Origin: Megalopta genalis
Taxonomy: Eukaryota > Arthropoda > Insecta > Hymenoptera > Halictidae
DNA length: 64,000 nucleotides
Direction of reading: 5' to 3'
Assembly (NCBI RefSeq): GCF_051020955.1
Contig: NW_027476782.1
Span: 1 to 64,000, forward strand
The notes below the pieces were generated by a model, which searched no databases, was not told the DNA's origin, and saw only the letters and a list, made by a program, of their open reading frames with translations. Both the position numbers and the translations under genes were made by a program. Of this stretch, positions 12,701 through 24,253 are shown piece after piece; position 1 is the first letter of the stretch; every line of letters starts with the position of its first letter.

Positions 12701-14750
12701 TGAAGGTAAGCCTTCTACTTCGCATTGATTGGATCCTAAATCACGTGTTTTGCATGGATTTGAAGCTAAGTCTTCTACTTCGCATTGATTTGAAGCTGAA
12801 TCATTTGTTTCGCATGGAATTGAAGCTACCTCGTTTGTTCCTCCTGCTTTTGAAGCTATATCACTTAAATCACAAGTATTTGAAGCTAAATCATATGTGT
12901 TGCATGGATTTGAATCTAAACCTTCTACATCGCATTGATTTGCAGCTGAATCATTTGTTTCGCATGGATTTGAAGCTCAGCCTTCTACATCGCATTGATC
13001 TGAAGCTAAATTATGTGTTTCGCTTGGATTTGAATGTAACTCATTTGTTTCGCATGCAGTTGAAGCTATATCACCTATATCCCAAGTGTAGGAAGCTCAA
13101 TCATTTGTTTTGCATGGATTTGAAGCTAAACCTGCTCCTCCGCATTGATTTGAACCTAAATTATGTGTTTCGCGTTGATTTGACAGTAACTCGTTGTTTC
13201 GCATGCAGTTGAAGCTAAATCATGTATTTCACAAGTATTTGAAACCGAACCATTAGATTCGCATGGATTTGAAGCTAAGCCTTCTACTACGCACTGATTT
13301 GAAGTTAAATCATGTGTTTCGCCTGGATCTGGAGCTAACTCGTTTGCTTCGAATGCAGTTGAAGCTAAATCATGTATATCATAAGTATTTGAAGCTAAAC
13401 CATTTGTATCGCATCGATTTGAAGCTCTGCCTTCTACTTCGCATTGATTTGACGCAAAATATTGTGTTTCGAATGGATTTGAAGCTAACTCGTTTGTTTC
13501 GCATGCAGTTGAAACTAAATTATGTATATCACATGTATTTGCAGCTAAACAATTCATTCGCATGGATTTGAAGCTAAGCATTCTACTTGGCATTGAATTG
13601 AAGCTAAATCGTGTGTTTTGCATGGGTTTGAAGCCAACTCGTTTGTTTCTCCTGTATTTGAAGCTGTATCATATATATCGCACGTATTTGAAGCTAATCC
13701 ATTTGTTTCGCATGGATTTGAAGCTAAGCCTTCTACTTCGCATTGTTTGGCTCCTAAATCACGTGTTTTGCATGGTTTTGAAGCTAAGCCTTCTACATCG
13801 CATTGATTTGAAGCTAAATCATGTGCTTCGCGTGGATTTGAAGCAAAGCCTTCTACTTCGCATTGATTGGATCCTAAATCACGTGTTTTGCATGCATTTG
13901 AAGCTAAGCCTTCTACATCGCATTGATTTGAAGCTAAATCATGTGTTTCGCGTGGATTTGAAGGTAACTCGTTTGTTTCGCATGCAGTTGAAGCTAAATC
14001 ATGTCTTTCACAAGTATTTGGAGCTGAACCATTTGAATCGCATGGCTTTGAACCTGAGCCTTCTATTTCGCACTGATTTGCACCTAAATAATGTGTTTCG
14101 CATGGATTTGAAGCTAAACCTTCTACATCCCATGGATTTGAAGCTAAATCATGTGCTTGGCATGGATTTGAAGCTAAGCCTTCTACTTCGCATTGAAATG
14201 GATCCTAAATCACGTGTTTTGCATGGATTTGAAGCTACGCCTTCTACATCGCATTGATTTGAAGCTAAATCATGTGTTTCGCGTGGATTTGAAGCTATCT
14301 CGTTTGTTTCGCCTGAAGTTGAATATATATCACTTATATCACAAGTATTTGAAGCATAACCATTTGTTCCGCATGGAGTTGAAGGTAAGCCTTCTACTTC
14401 GCATTGATTGGATCCTAAATCACGTGTTTTGCATGGATTTGAAGGTAACTCGTTTGTTTCGCATGCAGTTGAAGTTAAATCATGTCTTTTACAAGTATTT
14501 GAAGATGAACCATTTGAATCGCATGGCTTTGAACCTGAGCCTTCTACTTCGCACTGATTTGCACCTCAATAATGTGTTTCGCATGGATTTGAAGCTAAAC
14601 CTTCTACATCCCATGGATTTGAAGCTAAATCATGTGTTTGGCATGGATTTGAAGCTAAGCCTTCTACTTCGCATTGATTGGATCCTAAATCACGTGTTTT
14701 GCATGGATTTGAAGCTTAGCCTTCTACATCGCATTGATTTGCAGCTGAAT
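8301..14750. repeat. GGATCC-subfamily domain with 330-bp (11-monomer) higher-order repeat
   Basis: Monomers containing ttggatcctaaatcac mark this domain. GGATCC sites in that context start at 8,325, 8,445, 8,775, 9,105, 9,435, 10,275, 11,861, 12,191, 12,731, 13,869, 14,200, 14,410 and 14,680. The spacings 8,445-8,775-9,105-9,435, 11,861-12,191 and 13,869-14,200 are 330 bp (331 in the last, which has a one-base insertion, cattgaaatgg). The same 330-bp block also carries the variants tttgaatcgcatggctttg and tcccatgg. A site-bearing monomer near 13,749 is mutated to ggctcc. Blocks around 11.2 kb and 13.2 kb are duplicates at 1,948 bp spacing. Confidence 0.88.
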
Positions 14751-16925
14751 CATGTGTTTCGCATGGATTTGAAGCTAACTCGTTTTTTCCGCCTGCATTT
14801 GAAGCTGTATCATGTATATCACAAGTATTTGAAGCTAAACCATTTGTTTCGCATGGATTTGAAGCTAAGCCTTCTACTTGGCATTGATTTGAAGCTAAAT
14901 CATTTGTTTCGCATGGATTTGAAGCTAAACCTTCTACATCGCATGGATTTGAAACTAAACCTTGTACATCGCATTGAGTTGCAGCTAAATCATGTGTTTC
15001 GCATGGATTGAAGCTAACTCGTTCGTTGTGCATGCAGTTAAATCTAAATAACGTATATCACAAGTATTTGAAGCTAAATCATGTGTTTCGCATGGATTTG
15101 AAGCTAAACCTTCTACATCCCGTGGATTTGAAGCTAAATCATGTGTTTGGCATGGATTAGAAGCTATAACTTCTACATCGCATTTATTTGCAGCTGAATC
15201 ATGTGTTTCGCATGGATTTGAAGCTAACTCGTTCATTTCGCCTGTATTTGAATCTGTTTAACTTATATGGCAAGTATTTGATGCTAAATCATGTGTTTCG
15301 CTTGGATCCGAAGCTAAACCTTCTACATCGCATTGATTTGAAGCTAAATCGTGTGTTCCGCATGGATTTGATGCAAACACGTTTGTTTGCATGCAGTTGT
15401 AGCTAAATAATGTATATCACAAGTATTTGTAGCTAAACCATTTGTTTCGCATGGATTTGAAGCTAAGCCATCTACTTCGCATTGATTTGAAGCTAAATCA
15501 TTTGTTTCGCATGAAATTGAAGCTACCTCGTTTGTTCCTCCTGCTTTTGAAGCTATGTCACTTATACCGCAAGTATTTGAAGTTAAATCATATGTGTGGT
15601 ATGGATTTGAAGCTGAACCTACTACATCGCATTGAATTGAAGCTTAATCGTGTGTTTCGCATGGATTTGAAGCTACGCCTTCTACTTCGTACTGTTTTGA
15701 AGCATAACCATTTGTTCCGCATGGATTTGAAGCTACGGCTTCTACTTTCCATTGATTTGAAGCTAAATCATCTGTTTCGCTTGGATTTGAAGCTAACACG
15801 TTTGATTCACATGCAGTTGAAGCTAAATCATGTATTCCACAAGAATTTGAAGCCGAACCATTAGATTCGCATCGATTTGAAGCTGAGCCTTCTACTTCGC
15901 ACTGATATGAAGCTAAATCATGTGTCTCGCTTGGATTTGAAGCAAAGCCTTCTACTTCGAATTGATTTGAATCTAAATCATGTATTTCGCATGGATCTGG
16001 AGCTAACTCGTTTGTTTCGCCAGCATTTGAAGCTATATCACTTATATTCGCAAGTATTTGTTGCTAAATCATTCGTTTCGCATGGCTCTGAAGCTAACCC
16101 TTTTACTTCGCATTGATTTGAAGTTAAATCATGTGTTTCCCTTGGATTTGAATCTGAATCGTTTTTTTCGCATGCAGTTGAATCTATATCATTTATATCG
16201 CAAGTATCTGAACTAAATCATTTGTTTCTCATGGATTTGAAGCTAAACCTTCTACATCCCATGGATTTGAAGCTAAATCATGTGTTTGGCATGGATTTGA
16301 AGCTAAACCTTCTACATCGCATTGATTTGCATCTGAATCATGTGTTTCGCATGGATTTGAAGCTAACTCGTTTGTGTCGCATGCAGTTGAAGCTAAATCA
16401 TGTATATCACAAGTATTTGAATCTAAACCATTTGATTCGCATGGGATTTGATGCTAAGCCTTCTACTTCACACTGATTTGATGCTGAATCATGTCTTTCG
16501 CATGGATTTGAAGCTAACTCGTTCGTTTCGCCTGCAGTTGAATCTACATCACTTATATCACAAGTAATTGAAGCTAAATCATGTGTATCGCGTGGATTTT
16601 GAAGCTAATTCGTTTGATTAGTCTGCATTTGAAGCTATATCAATTATACCCAAAGTGTTTGAAGCTAAATCATTTGTTTCGCATGGATTTGAAGCTAAAC
16701 CTTCTACATCGCATTCATTTGAAACTAAATCATGTGTTTCGCCTGGATTTGAAGGTAAGTCGTTTGTTTTGCATGCAGTTGAAGCTATATCACCTTTATC
16801 CCAAGTGTTTGAAGCTAAATCATATGTGTCGCATGGATTTGAAGCTGAACCTACTACATCGCATTGATTTGAAGCTAAATTTTGTGTATCGCATGGATTT
16901 AAAGCTAAACCTTCTACATCGCACT
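14751..16925. repeat. Long-range segmental duplicate, copy 1 (partner about 35,943-38,118)
   Basis: This block matches the one near 36-38 kb at offsets of 21,192 (14,410 to 35,602), then 21,103 (15,188 to 36,291), then 21,193 (16,222 to 37,415). The offset changes come from three extra monomers in this copy near 14,900-15,000 (with a one-base loss near 15,008), and three missing monomers near 15,690 relative to the partner. Shared oddities include a two-base loss in gtttgtttgcatgcag near 15,385 and the sequence tctgaactaaatc near 16,208. No gene is visible. Confidence 0.9.
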
Positions 16926-19900
16926 GATTTGAAGTTAAATCATGTGTTTCGCGTGGATGTGAAGGTAACTCGTTTGTTTCGAATGCAGTTGATGCTAAAT
17001 CATGTCTTTCACAAGTATTTGAAGATAAACCATTTGAATCGCATGGCTTTGAACCTGAGCCTTCTATTTCGCACTGATTTGCACCTAAATAATGTGATTC
17101 GCATGGATTTGAAGCTAAACCTTCTACATCCCATGGATTTGAAGCTAAATCATGTGTTTGGTATGGATTTGAAGCTAAACCTTCTACATCGCATTGATTT
17201 GCAGCTGAATCATGTGTTCCGCATCGATTTGCAGCTAACTCGTTCGTTTCTCCTGTATTTGAAGCTGTATCATTTATATCGCAAGTATTTGAAGCTAAAT
17301 CATATGTGTCGCATGGATTTGAAGCTGAACCTTCTTCATCGAATTGATTTGAAGCTAAATCTTGTGTATCGCATGGATTTGAAGCTAAACCTTCTATATC
17401 GCATTGATTTGCTGCTAAATCATGTGTTTCGCATGGATTTGAAGCTAACTCGTTTGTTTCGCATGCAGTTGTAGCTAAATAGTGTATATCACGAGTATTT
17501 GTAGCTAAATCATTTGTTTCGCATGGATTTGAAGCTAAGCCTGCTACTTCGCATAGCTTTGAAGCTAAATCACTTGTTTCGTATAGAACTGAAGCTACCT
17601 CGTTTGTTCCTCCTGCTTTTGTAGCTATATCACTTATATCGCAAGTATTTGAAGCTAAATCATATGTGTCGCATGGATTTGAAGCTGAACCTTCTTCATC
17701 GAATTGATTTGAAGCTAAATCTTGTGTATCGCATGGATTTGAAGCTAAACCTTCTATATCGCATTAATTTGCTGCTAAATCATGTGTTTCGCATGGATTT
17801 GAAGCTAACTCGTTCGTTGCGCATACAGTTAAATCTAAATAACGTATATCACAAGTATTTGAAGCTAAACCATTTGTTTCGCATGGATTTGAAGCTAAGC
17901 CTTCTACTGCGCATTGATTTGAAGCTAACTCATGTGTTTCGCGTGGATTTGAAGGTAACTCGTTTGTTTCGCATGCAGTTGAAGCTATAACACCTATATC
18001 CCAAGTGTGTGAAGCAAAATCATTTTTTTCGCATGGATTTGAAGCTAAACCCTCTACATCGCATTGATTTGCAACTAAATCATGTGTTTCGCATGGATCT
18101 GAATCTAACTCGTTTGTTTCGCATGCAGTTGTAGCTAAATAATGTATATCACAAGTATTTGTAGCTAAATTATTTGTTTCGCATGGATTTGAAGCTAAAC
18201 CTTCTACATCGCATTGATTTGCAGCTAAATCATGTGTTTTGCATGGATTTGAAGCTAACTCGTTCGTTTGGCCTGCAGTTGAATCTACATCACTTATATC
18301 GCAAGTATTTGAAGCTAAATGATGTGTATCGCGTGGATTTTGAAGCTAACTCGTTTGATTAGTCTGCATTTGAAGCTATATCACTTATACGCCAAGTGTT
18401 TGAAGCTAAATCATTTGCTTCGCATGGATTTGGAGCTAAATCTTCAACATCGCATTGATTTGCAGCTAAATCATGTGTTTCGCTTGGATTTGAAGCTAAC
18501 TCGTTCGTTGCGCATACAGTTAAATCTAAATAACGTATATCACAAGTATTTGAAGCTAAACCATTTGTTTCGCATGGATTTGAAGCTAAGCCTTCTCCTT
18601 CGCATTAATTGGAAGCTAAATCACGTGTTTTGCATGGAATTGAAGCTGAACCTTCTACATCGCAATGATTTGCAAATGAATCATGTGTTTCGCATGGCTT
18701 TGAATCTAACTCGTTCGTTTCGCCTGTATTTGAATCTATACCACTTATATCGCAAGTATTTGATGCTAAATCATGTGTTTCGCTTGAATTTGAAGCTAAA
18801 CCTTCTACATCGCATTCATTTGAACCAATTCATGTGTTTCGCGTGGATCTGTAGGTAACTCGATTGTTTCGCATGCAGTTGAAGCTATACCACATTTATC
18901 CCAAGTGTTTGAAGCTCAATCATTTGTTTCGTATGGATTTGAAGCTAAACCTTCTACATCGCATTGAGTTGAAGCTAACTCATGTGTTTCGCGTGGATTT
19001 GAAGGTAACTCGTTTGTTTCGCATGCAGTTGAAGCTATAACACCTATATCCCAAGTGTGTGAAGCTCAATCATTTGTTTCTCATGGATTTGAAGCTAAAC
19101 CGTCTACATCGCATTGATTTTAAGCTAAATCATGTGTTTCGCATGGATTTGAAGCTAACTCGTTTGTTTCGCATGCAGTTGTAGCTAAATAGTGTATATC
19201 ACGAGTATTTGTAGCTAAATCATTTGTTTCGCATGGATTTGAAGCTAAGACTTCTACTCCGCATTGATTTGAAGCTAAATCATGTGTATCCCATGTATTT
19301 GAAGCTAACTCGTTTGTTTCGCATGCAGTTGTAGCTAAATAATGTATATCACAAGAATTTGTAGCTAAACCATTTGTTTCGCATGGATTTGAAGCTAAGC
19401 CCTCTACTTTGCATTGATTTGAAGCTAAATCATTTGCTTCGCATAGAATTGAAGCTACCTCGTTTGTTCCTCCAGATTTTGAAGCTATATCACTTATATC
19501 GCAAGTATTTGAAGCTAAATCATGTGCGTCGCATGGATTTGAAGCTGAACTTTCTACATCGCATTGATTTGAAGCTAAATCTTGTGTATCGCATGGATTT
19601 GAAGCTATACCCTCTACATCGCATTGATTTGCAACTAAATCATGTGTTTCGCATGGATCTGAAGCTAACTCGTTTGTTTCGCCTGCATTTGAAGCTATAT
19701 CACTTATATTCGCAAGCATTTGATGCTAAATCATTCGTTTCGCATGGATTTGAAGCTAAGCCTTTTACTTCGCATTGATTTGAAGTTAAATCATGTGTTT
19801 CCCTTGGATTTGAAGCTGAATCGTTTTTTTCGCAATGCAGTTGAATCTATATCATTTATATCGCAAGTATCTGAAGCTAAATCATTTGTTTCTCATGGAT

Positions 19901-20035
19901 TTGAAGCTAAACCTTCTACATCGCATTGATTTTAAGCTAAATCATGTGTTTCGCATCAATCTGAAGATAACTCGTTTGTTTCGCATGCAGTTGTAGCTAA
20001 ATAATGTATATCACAAGTATTTGTAGCTAAATCAT
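16926..20035. repeat. Continuation of the long-range duplicate, rearranged relative to its partner
   Basis: Parts of this stretch pair with about 38.5-40.7 kb. The stretch 18,174-19,119 matches at offset 20,443, and 19,374-19,980 matches at offset 20,743. The difference of 300 bp is ten monomers extra in the partner near 39.6-39.9 kb. About 17.0-18.0 kb is only partly represented in the partner. Near 19,700 is the first of a series of monomers with a one-base insertion, tatattcgcaagc, which recur at about 21,330, 24,240, 26,225, 40,450, 41,110, 45,640, 49,665, 56,690 and 60,690. The stretch is 30-bp repeat only. Confidence 0.85.
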
Positions 20036-20996
20036 TTGTTTCGCATGGATTTGAAGCTAAGCCTTCTACTTCGCATTCATTTGAAGCTAAATCATTTGTT
20101 TCGCATAGAACTGAAGCTACCTCGTTTGTTCCTCCTGCTTTTGAAGCTATATCACTTATATCGCAATTATTTGAAGCTAAATCATATGTGTCGCATGGAT
20201 TTGAAGCTGAACCTTCAACATCGAATTGATTTGAAGCTAAATCTTGTGTATCGCATGGATTTGAAGCTAAACCTTCTACATCGCATTGATTTGAAGCTAA
20301 ATCATGTGTTTCGCATGGATTTGAAGCTAACTCGTTCGTTTCGCCTCCAGTTGAATCTACATCACTTATATCGCAAGTATTTGAAGCTAAATCATGTGTA
20401 TCGCGTGGATTTTGAAGCTAACTCGTTTGATTAGTCTGTATTTGAAGCTATATCACATATACCCCAAGTGTTTGAAGCTAAGTCATTTGTTTCGCATGGA
20501 TTTGGAGCTAAACCTTCTACATCGCATTGATTTGAAGCTAAATCATTTATTTCGCATAGAACTGAAGCTACCTCGTTTGTTCCTCCTGCTTTTGACGCTA
20601 TATCATTTATATCGCAAGTATTTGAAGCTAAATCATATGTGTCGCATGGATTTGAAGCTGAACCTTCTACATCGAATTGATTTGAAGCTAAATCTTGTGT
20701 ATCGCATGGATTTGAAGCTAAACCTTCTACATCGCATTGATTTGCAGCTAAATCACGTGTTTTGCATGGATTTGAAGCTAACTCGTTTGTTTCGCATGCA
20801 GTTGTAGCTAAATAATGTATATTACAAGTATTTGTAGCTAAACCATTTGTTTCGCTCGGATTTGAAGCTAAACCTTCTACATCGCATTGATTTGAAGCTA
20901 AATCATGTGTTTCGCATGGATTTGATGCTAACTCGTTTGTTTCGCATGCAGTTGTAGCTAAATAATGTATATCACAAGTATTTGTAGCTAAACCAT
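20036..20996. repeat. Block shared with 32.6-33.4 kb but missing from the 40.7-kb copy
   Basis: The stretch 20,036-20,807 recurs at 32,615-33,386 (offset 12,579). In the long-range partner near 40.7 kb this interval is absent: offset falls from 20,743 to 19,782, a difference of 961 bp. That equals 32 monomers plus one base, and the interval contains one monomer with a single extra T (gtggattttgaagc near 20,407), which accounts for the odd base. This is a clean register-preserving deletion or insertion. Confidence 0.85.
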
Positions 20997-23134
20997 TTGT
21001 TTCGCATGGATTTGAAGCTAAGCCCTCTACTTCGCATTGATTTGAAGCTAAATCATTTGTTTCGCATGGAATTGAAGCTACCTCGTTTGTTCCTCCAGAT
21101 TTTGAAGCTATATCACTTATATCGCAAGTATTTGAAGCTAAATCATGTACGTCGCATGGATTTGAAGCTGAACTTTCTACATCGCATTGATTTGTAGCTA
21201 AATCTTGTGTATCGCATGGATTTGAAGCTAAACCCTCTACATCGCATTGATTTGCAACTAAATCATGTGTCTCGCATGGATCTGAAGCTAACTCGTTTGT
21301 TTCGCCTGCATTTGAAGCTATATCACTTATATTCGCAAGCATTTGATGCTAAATCATTCGTTTCTCATGGATTTGAAGCTAAACCTTCTACATTCCATGG
21401 ATTTGAAGCTAAATCATGTGTTTGGCATGGATTTGAAGCTAAACCTTATACATCGCATTGATTTGCATCTGAATCATGTGTTTCGCATGGATTTGAAGCT
21501 AACTCGATTGTGTCGCATGCAGTTTAAGCTAAATCATGTATATCACAAGTATTTGAATCTAAACCATTTGATTCGGATGGGATTTGATGCTAAGCCTTCT
21601 ACTTCACACTGATTTGATGCTGAGTCATGTCTTTCGCATGGATTTGAAGCTAACTCGTTTGTTTCGCATGCAGTTGTAGCTAAATAATGTATATCACAAG
21701 TATTTGTAGCTAAACCATTTGTTTGCATGGATTTGAAGCTAAGCCTTCTACTTCGCATTGATTTGAAGCTAAATCATTTGTTTCGCATCGATTTGAAGCT
21801 AAACCTTCTACATCGCATGGATTTGATGCTAAACCTACTACATCGCATTGATTTGCAGCTAAATCATGTGTTTCGCATGGATTTGAAGCTAACTCGTTCG
21901 TTGCGCATGCAGTTAAATGTAAATAACGTATATCACAAGTATTTGAAGCTAAACCATTTGTTTCGCTTAGATTTGAAGTTTAGCCTTCTACTTCGCATTA
22001 ATAGGAAGCTAAATCACGTGTTTTGCATGGATTTGAAGCTAAACCTTCTACATCGCATTGATTTAAACCTAAATCATGTGTTTCGCATGTATTTGAAGCT
22101 AACTCGTTTGTTTCGCATGCAGTTGTAGCTAAATAATGTATATCACAAGTATTTGTAGCTAAATCATTTGTTTCGCATGGATTTGAAGCTAAGCCTTCTA
22201 CTTCGCATTGATTTGAAGCTAAATCATGTGTTTGGCATGGATTTGAAGCTAAACCTGCTACATCGCATTGATTTGCATCTGAATCATGTGTTTCGCATGG
22301 ATTTGAAGCTAACTCGTTTGTTTCGCATGCAGTTGTAGCTAAATAATGTATATCACAAGTATTTGTAGCTAAATCACGTGTTTTGCATGGACTTGAAGCT
22401 GAACCTTCTACATCGCATTGATTTGCAAATGAATCATGTGTTTCGCATGGATTTGAAGCTAACTCGTTCGTTTCGCCTGTATTTGAAGCTATATCACTTA
22501 TATCGCAAGTATTTGTAGCTAAATCATATGTGTCGCATGGATTTGAAGCTGAACCTTCTACATCGAATTGATTTGAAGCTAAATCTTGAGTATCGCATGG
22601 ATTTGAAGCTAAATCATGTTATTCGCATGGACTCGAAGATAACTCGCTTGTTTAGCCTGCATTTGAAGCTCTACCATTTATACAGCAAGTATTTGAATCT
22701 AAATCATTCGTTTCGCATGGATTTGAAGCTAACTCGTTCGTTTCGCCTCCAGTTGAATCTACATCACTTATATCGCAGGTATTTGAAGCTATATCATGTG
22801 TATCGCGTGGATTTTGAAGCTAACTCGTTTGTTTCGCATGCAGTTGTAGCTAAATAATGTATATCACAAGTATTTGTAGCTAAATCATTTGGTTTGCATG
22901 GATTTGAAGCTAAGCCTTCTACTTCGCATTGATTTGAAGCTAAATCGTTTGTTACGCATAGAACTGAAGCTACCTCGTTTGTTCCTCCTGCTTTTGAAGC
23001 TATATCACTTATATCGCAAGTATTTGAAGCTAAATCATATGTGTCGCATGGATTTGAAGCTGAACCTACTACATCGCATGATTTAAAGCAAAATCTTGTG
23101 TATCGCATGGATTTGAAGCTAAACCTTCTACATC
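20997..23134. repeat. Repeat block with partners near 40.8 and 45.3 kb
   Basis: The stretch 20,997 to about 22,215 matches about 40,779-41,997 at offset 19,782, and again 45,310-46,528. About 22,700-23,118 pairs with about 43,760-44,180 and 48,290-48,710. It contains a 30-bp-register marker set: tatattcgcaagc (+1), gatgggatttgatg (+1) and catttgtttgcatgg (-2). From this region rightwards, monomers ending ttgta followed by gctaaataatg are abundant. No gene is visible. Confidence 0.85.
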
Positions 23135-23220
23135 TTATTGATTTGAAGCTAAATCATGTGTTTCGCATGGATTTGAAGCTAACTCGTTTGTCTCGCATGC
23201 AGTTGTAGCTAAATAATGTA

Positions 23221-24253
23221 TATCACAAGTATTTGTAGCTAAACCATTTGTTTCGCATGGATTTGATGCTAAACCTTCTACATCGCATTGATTTGAAGCT
23301 AAATCATGTGTTTCGCATGGATTTGAAGCTAACTCGTTTGTTTCGCATGCAGTTGTAGCTAAATAATGTATATCACAAGTATTTGTAGCTAAACCATTTG
23401 TTTCCCATGGATTTGAAGCTAAGCCTTCTACTTCGCATTGATTTGCAGCTAAATCATTTGTTTCGCGTGGAATTGAAGCTACCTCGTTTGTTCCTCCTGC
23501 TTTTGAAGCTATATCACTTATATCGCAAGTATTTGCAGCTAAATCATACGTGTCGCATGAATTTGAAGCTGAACCTTCTACATCGCATTGATTTGAAGCT
23601 AAATCTTGTAAATCGCATGGATTTGAAGCTAAACCTTCTACATCGCATTGATTTGCAACTAAATCATGTGTTTCGCATGGATTTGAAGCTAACTCGTTTG
23701 TTTCGCATGCAGTTGTAGCTAAATAATGTATATCACAAGTATTTGTAGCTAAACCATTTGTTTCGCATGGATTTGATGCTAAACCTTCTACATCGCATTG
23801 ATTTGAAGCTAAATCATGTGTTTCGCATGGATTTGAAGCTAACTCGTTTGTTTCGCATGCAGTTGTAGCTAAATAATGTATATCACAAGTATTTGTAGCT
23901 AAACCATTTGTTTCCCATGGATTTGAAGCTAAGCCCTCTACTTCGCATTGATTTGAAGCTAAATCATTTGTTTCGCATGGAATTGAAGCTACCTCGTTTG
24001 TTCCTCCAGATTTTGAAGCTATATCACTTATATCGCAAGTATTTGAAGCTAAATCATGTACGTCGCATGGATTTGAAGCTGAACTTTCTACATCGCATTG
24101 ATTTGAAGCTAAATCTTGTGTATCGCATGGATTTGAAGCTAAACCCTCTACATCGCATTGATTTGCAACTAAATCATGTGTTTCGCATGGATCTGGAGCT
24201 AACTCGTTTGTTTCGCCTGCATTTGAAGCTATATCACTTATATTCGCAAGCAT
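23221..24253. repeat. 510-bp (17-monomer) higher-order repeat, two copies
   Basis: The stretch 23,221-23,408 recurs almost unchanged at 23,731-23,918, an offset of 510 bp, and the following monomers continue in parallel with substitutions such as gcttttg against gattttg in the cctcc-containing monomer. The same 510-bp spacing is seen at 27,662 and 28,172, at 44,290, 44,800 and 45,310, and at 48,821 and 49,331. Confidence 0.85.
23298..23447. repeat. Exemplar of the 150-bp, five-monomer cycle
   Basis: Five consecutive monomers start at 23,298, 23,328, 23,358, 23,388 and 23,418. They carry in turn the signatures atcatgtg, ctcgtttg, ataatgtat, ccatttg and ccttctac. The same order recurs across the window, including the first 150 bases, where the third slot is the related tatcactta variant. 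Insertion or loss of whole monomers, for example an extra pair of ccttctac and atcatgtg monomers, is the usual departure from the cycle. The 150-bp cycle is therefore the basic higher-order repeat from which the longer ones are built. Confidence 0.85.

Larger units (their letters stand above)
23135..24253 (-). other. Minus-strand open frame of 372 codons in the decapeptide repeat, probably not a gene
   Basis: One codon triplet set per 30-bp unit gives decapeptides of the form A-[ST]-N-x-C-[DE]-[TVI]-x-[DEGY]-[LIV], with one cysteine roughly every ten residues and an acidic, hydrophilic character. The ATG at 24,253 is created by the one-base insertion in the tattcgcaagcat monomer. The same first residues (MLANIS) therefore begin several open frames in the window. 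The translation repeats with a 170-residue super-period, matching the 510-bp DNA period. No signal peptide, membrane segment or known domain is evident. The conservative D/E and L/I/V alternation is compatible with an ancestral protein repeat, but nucleotide variability is not biased to third positions. Confidence 0.65.

Noticed and set aside
23298..23327. CENP-B box in the monomer
   Set aside because: The ttcg core is present, but the required downstream A and CGGG of the CENP-B box consensus are absent in every monomer type inspected.
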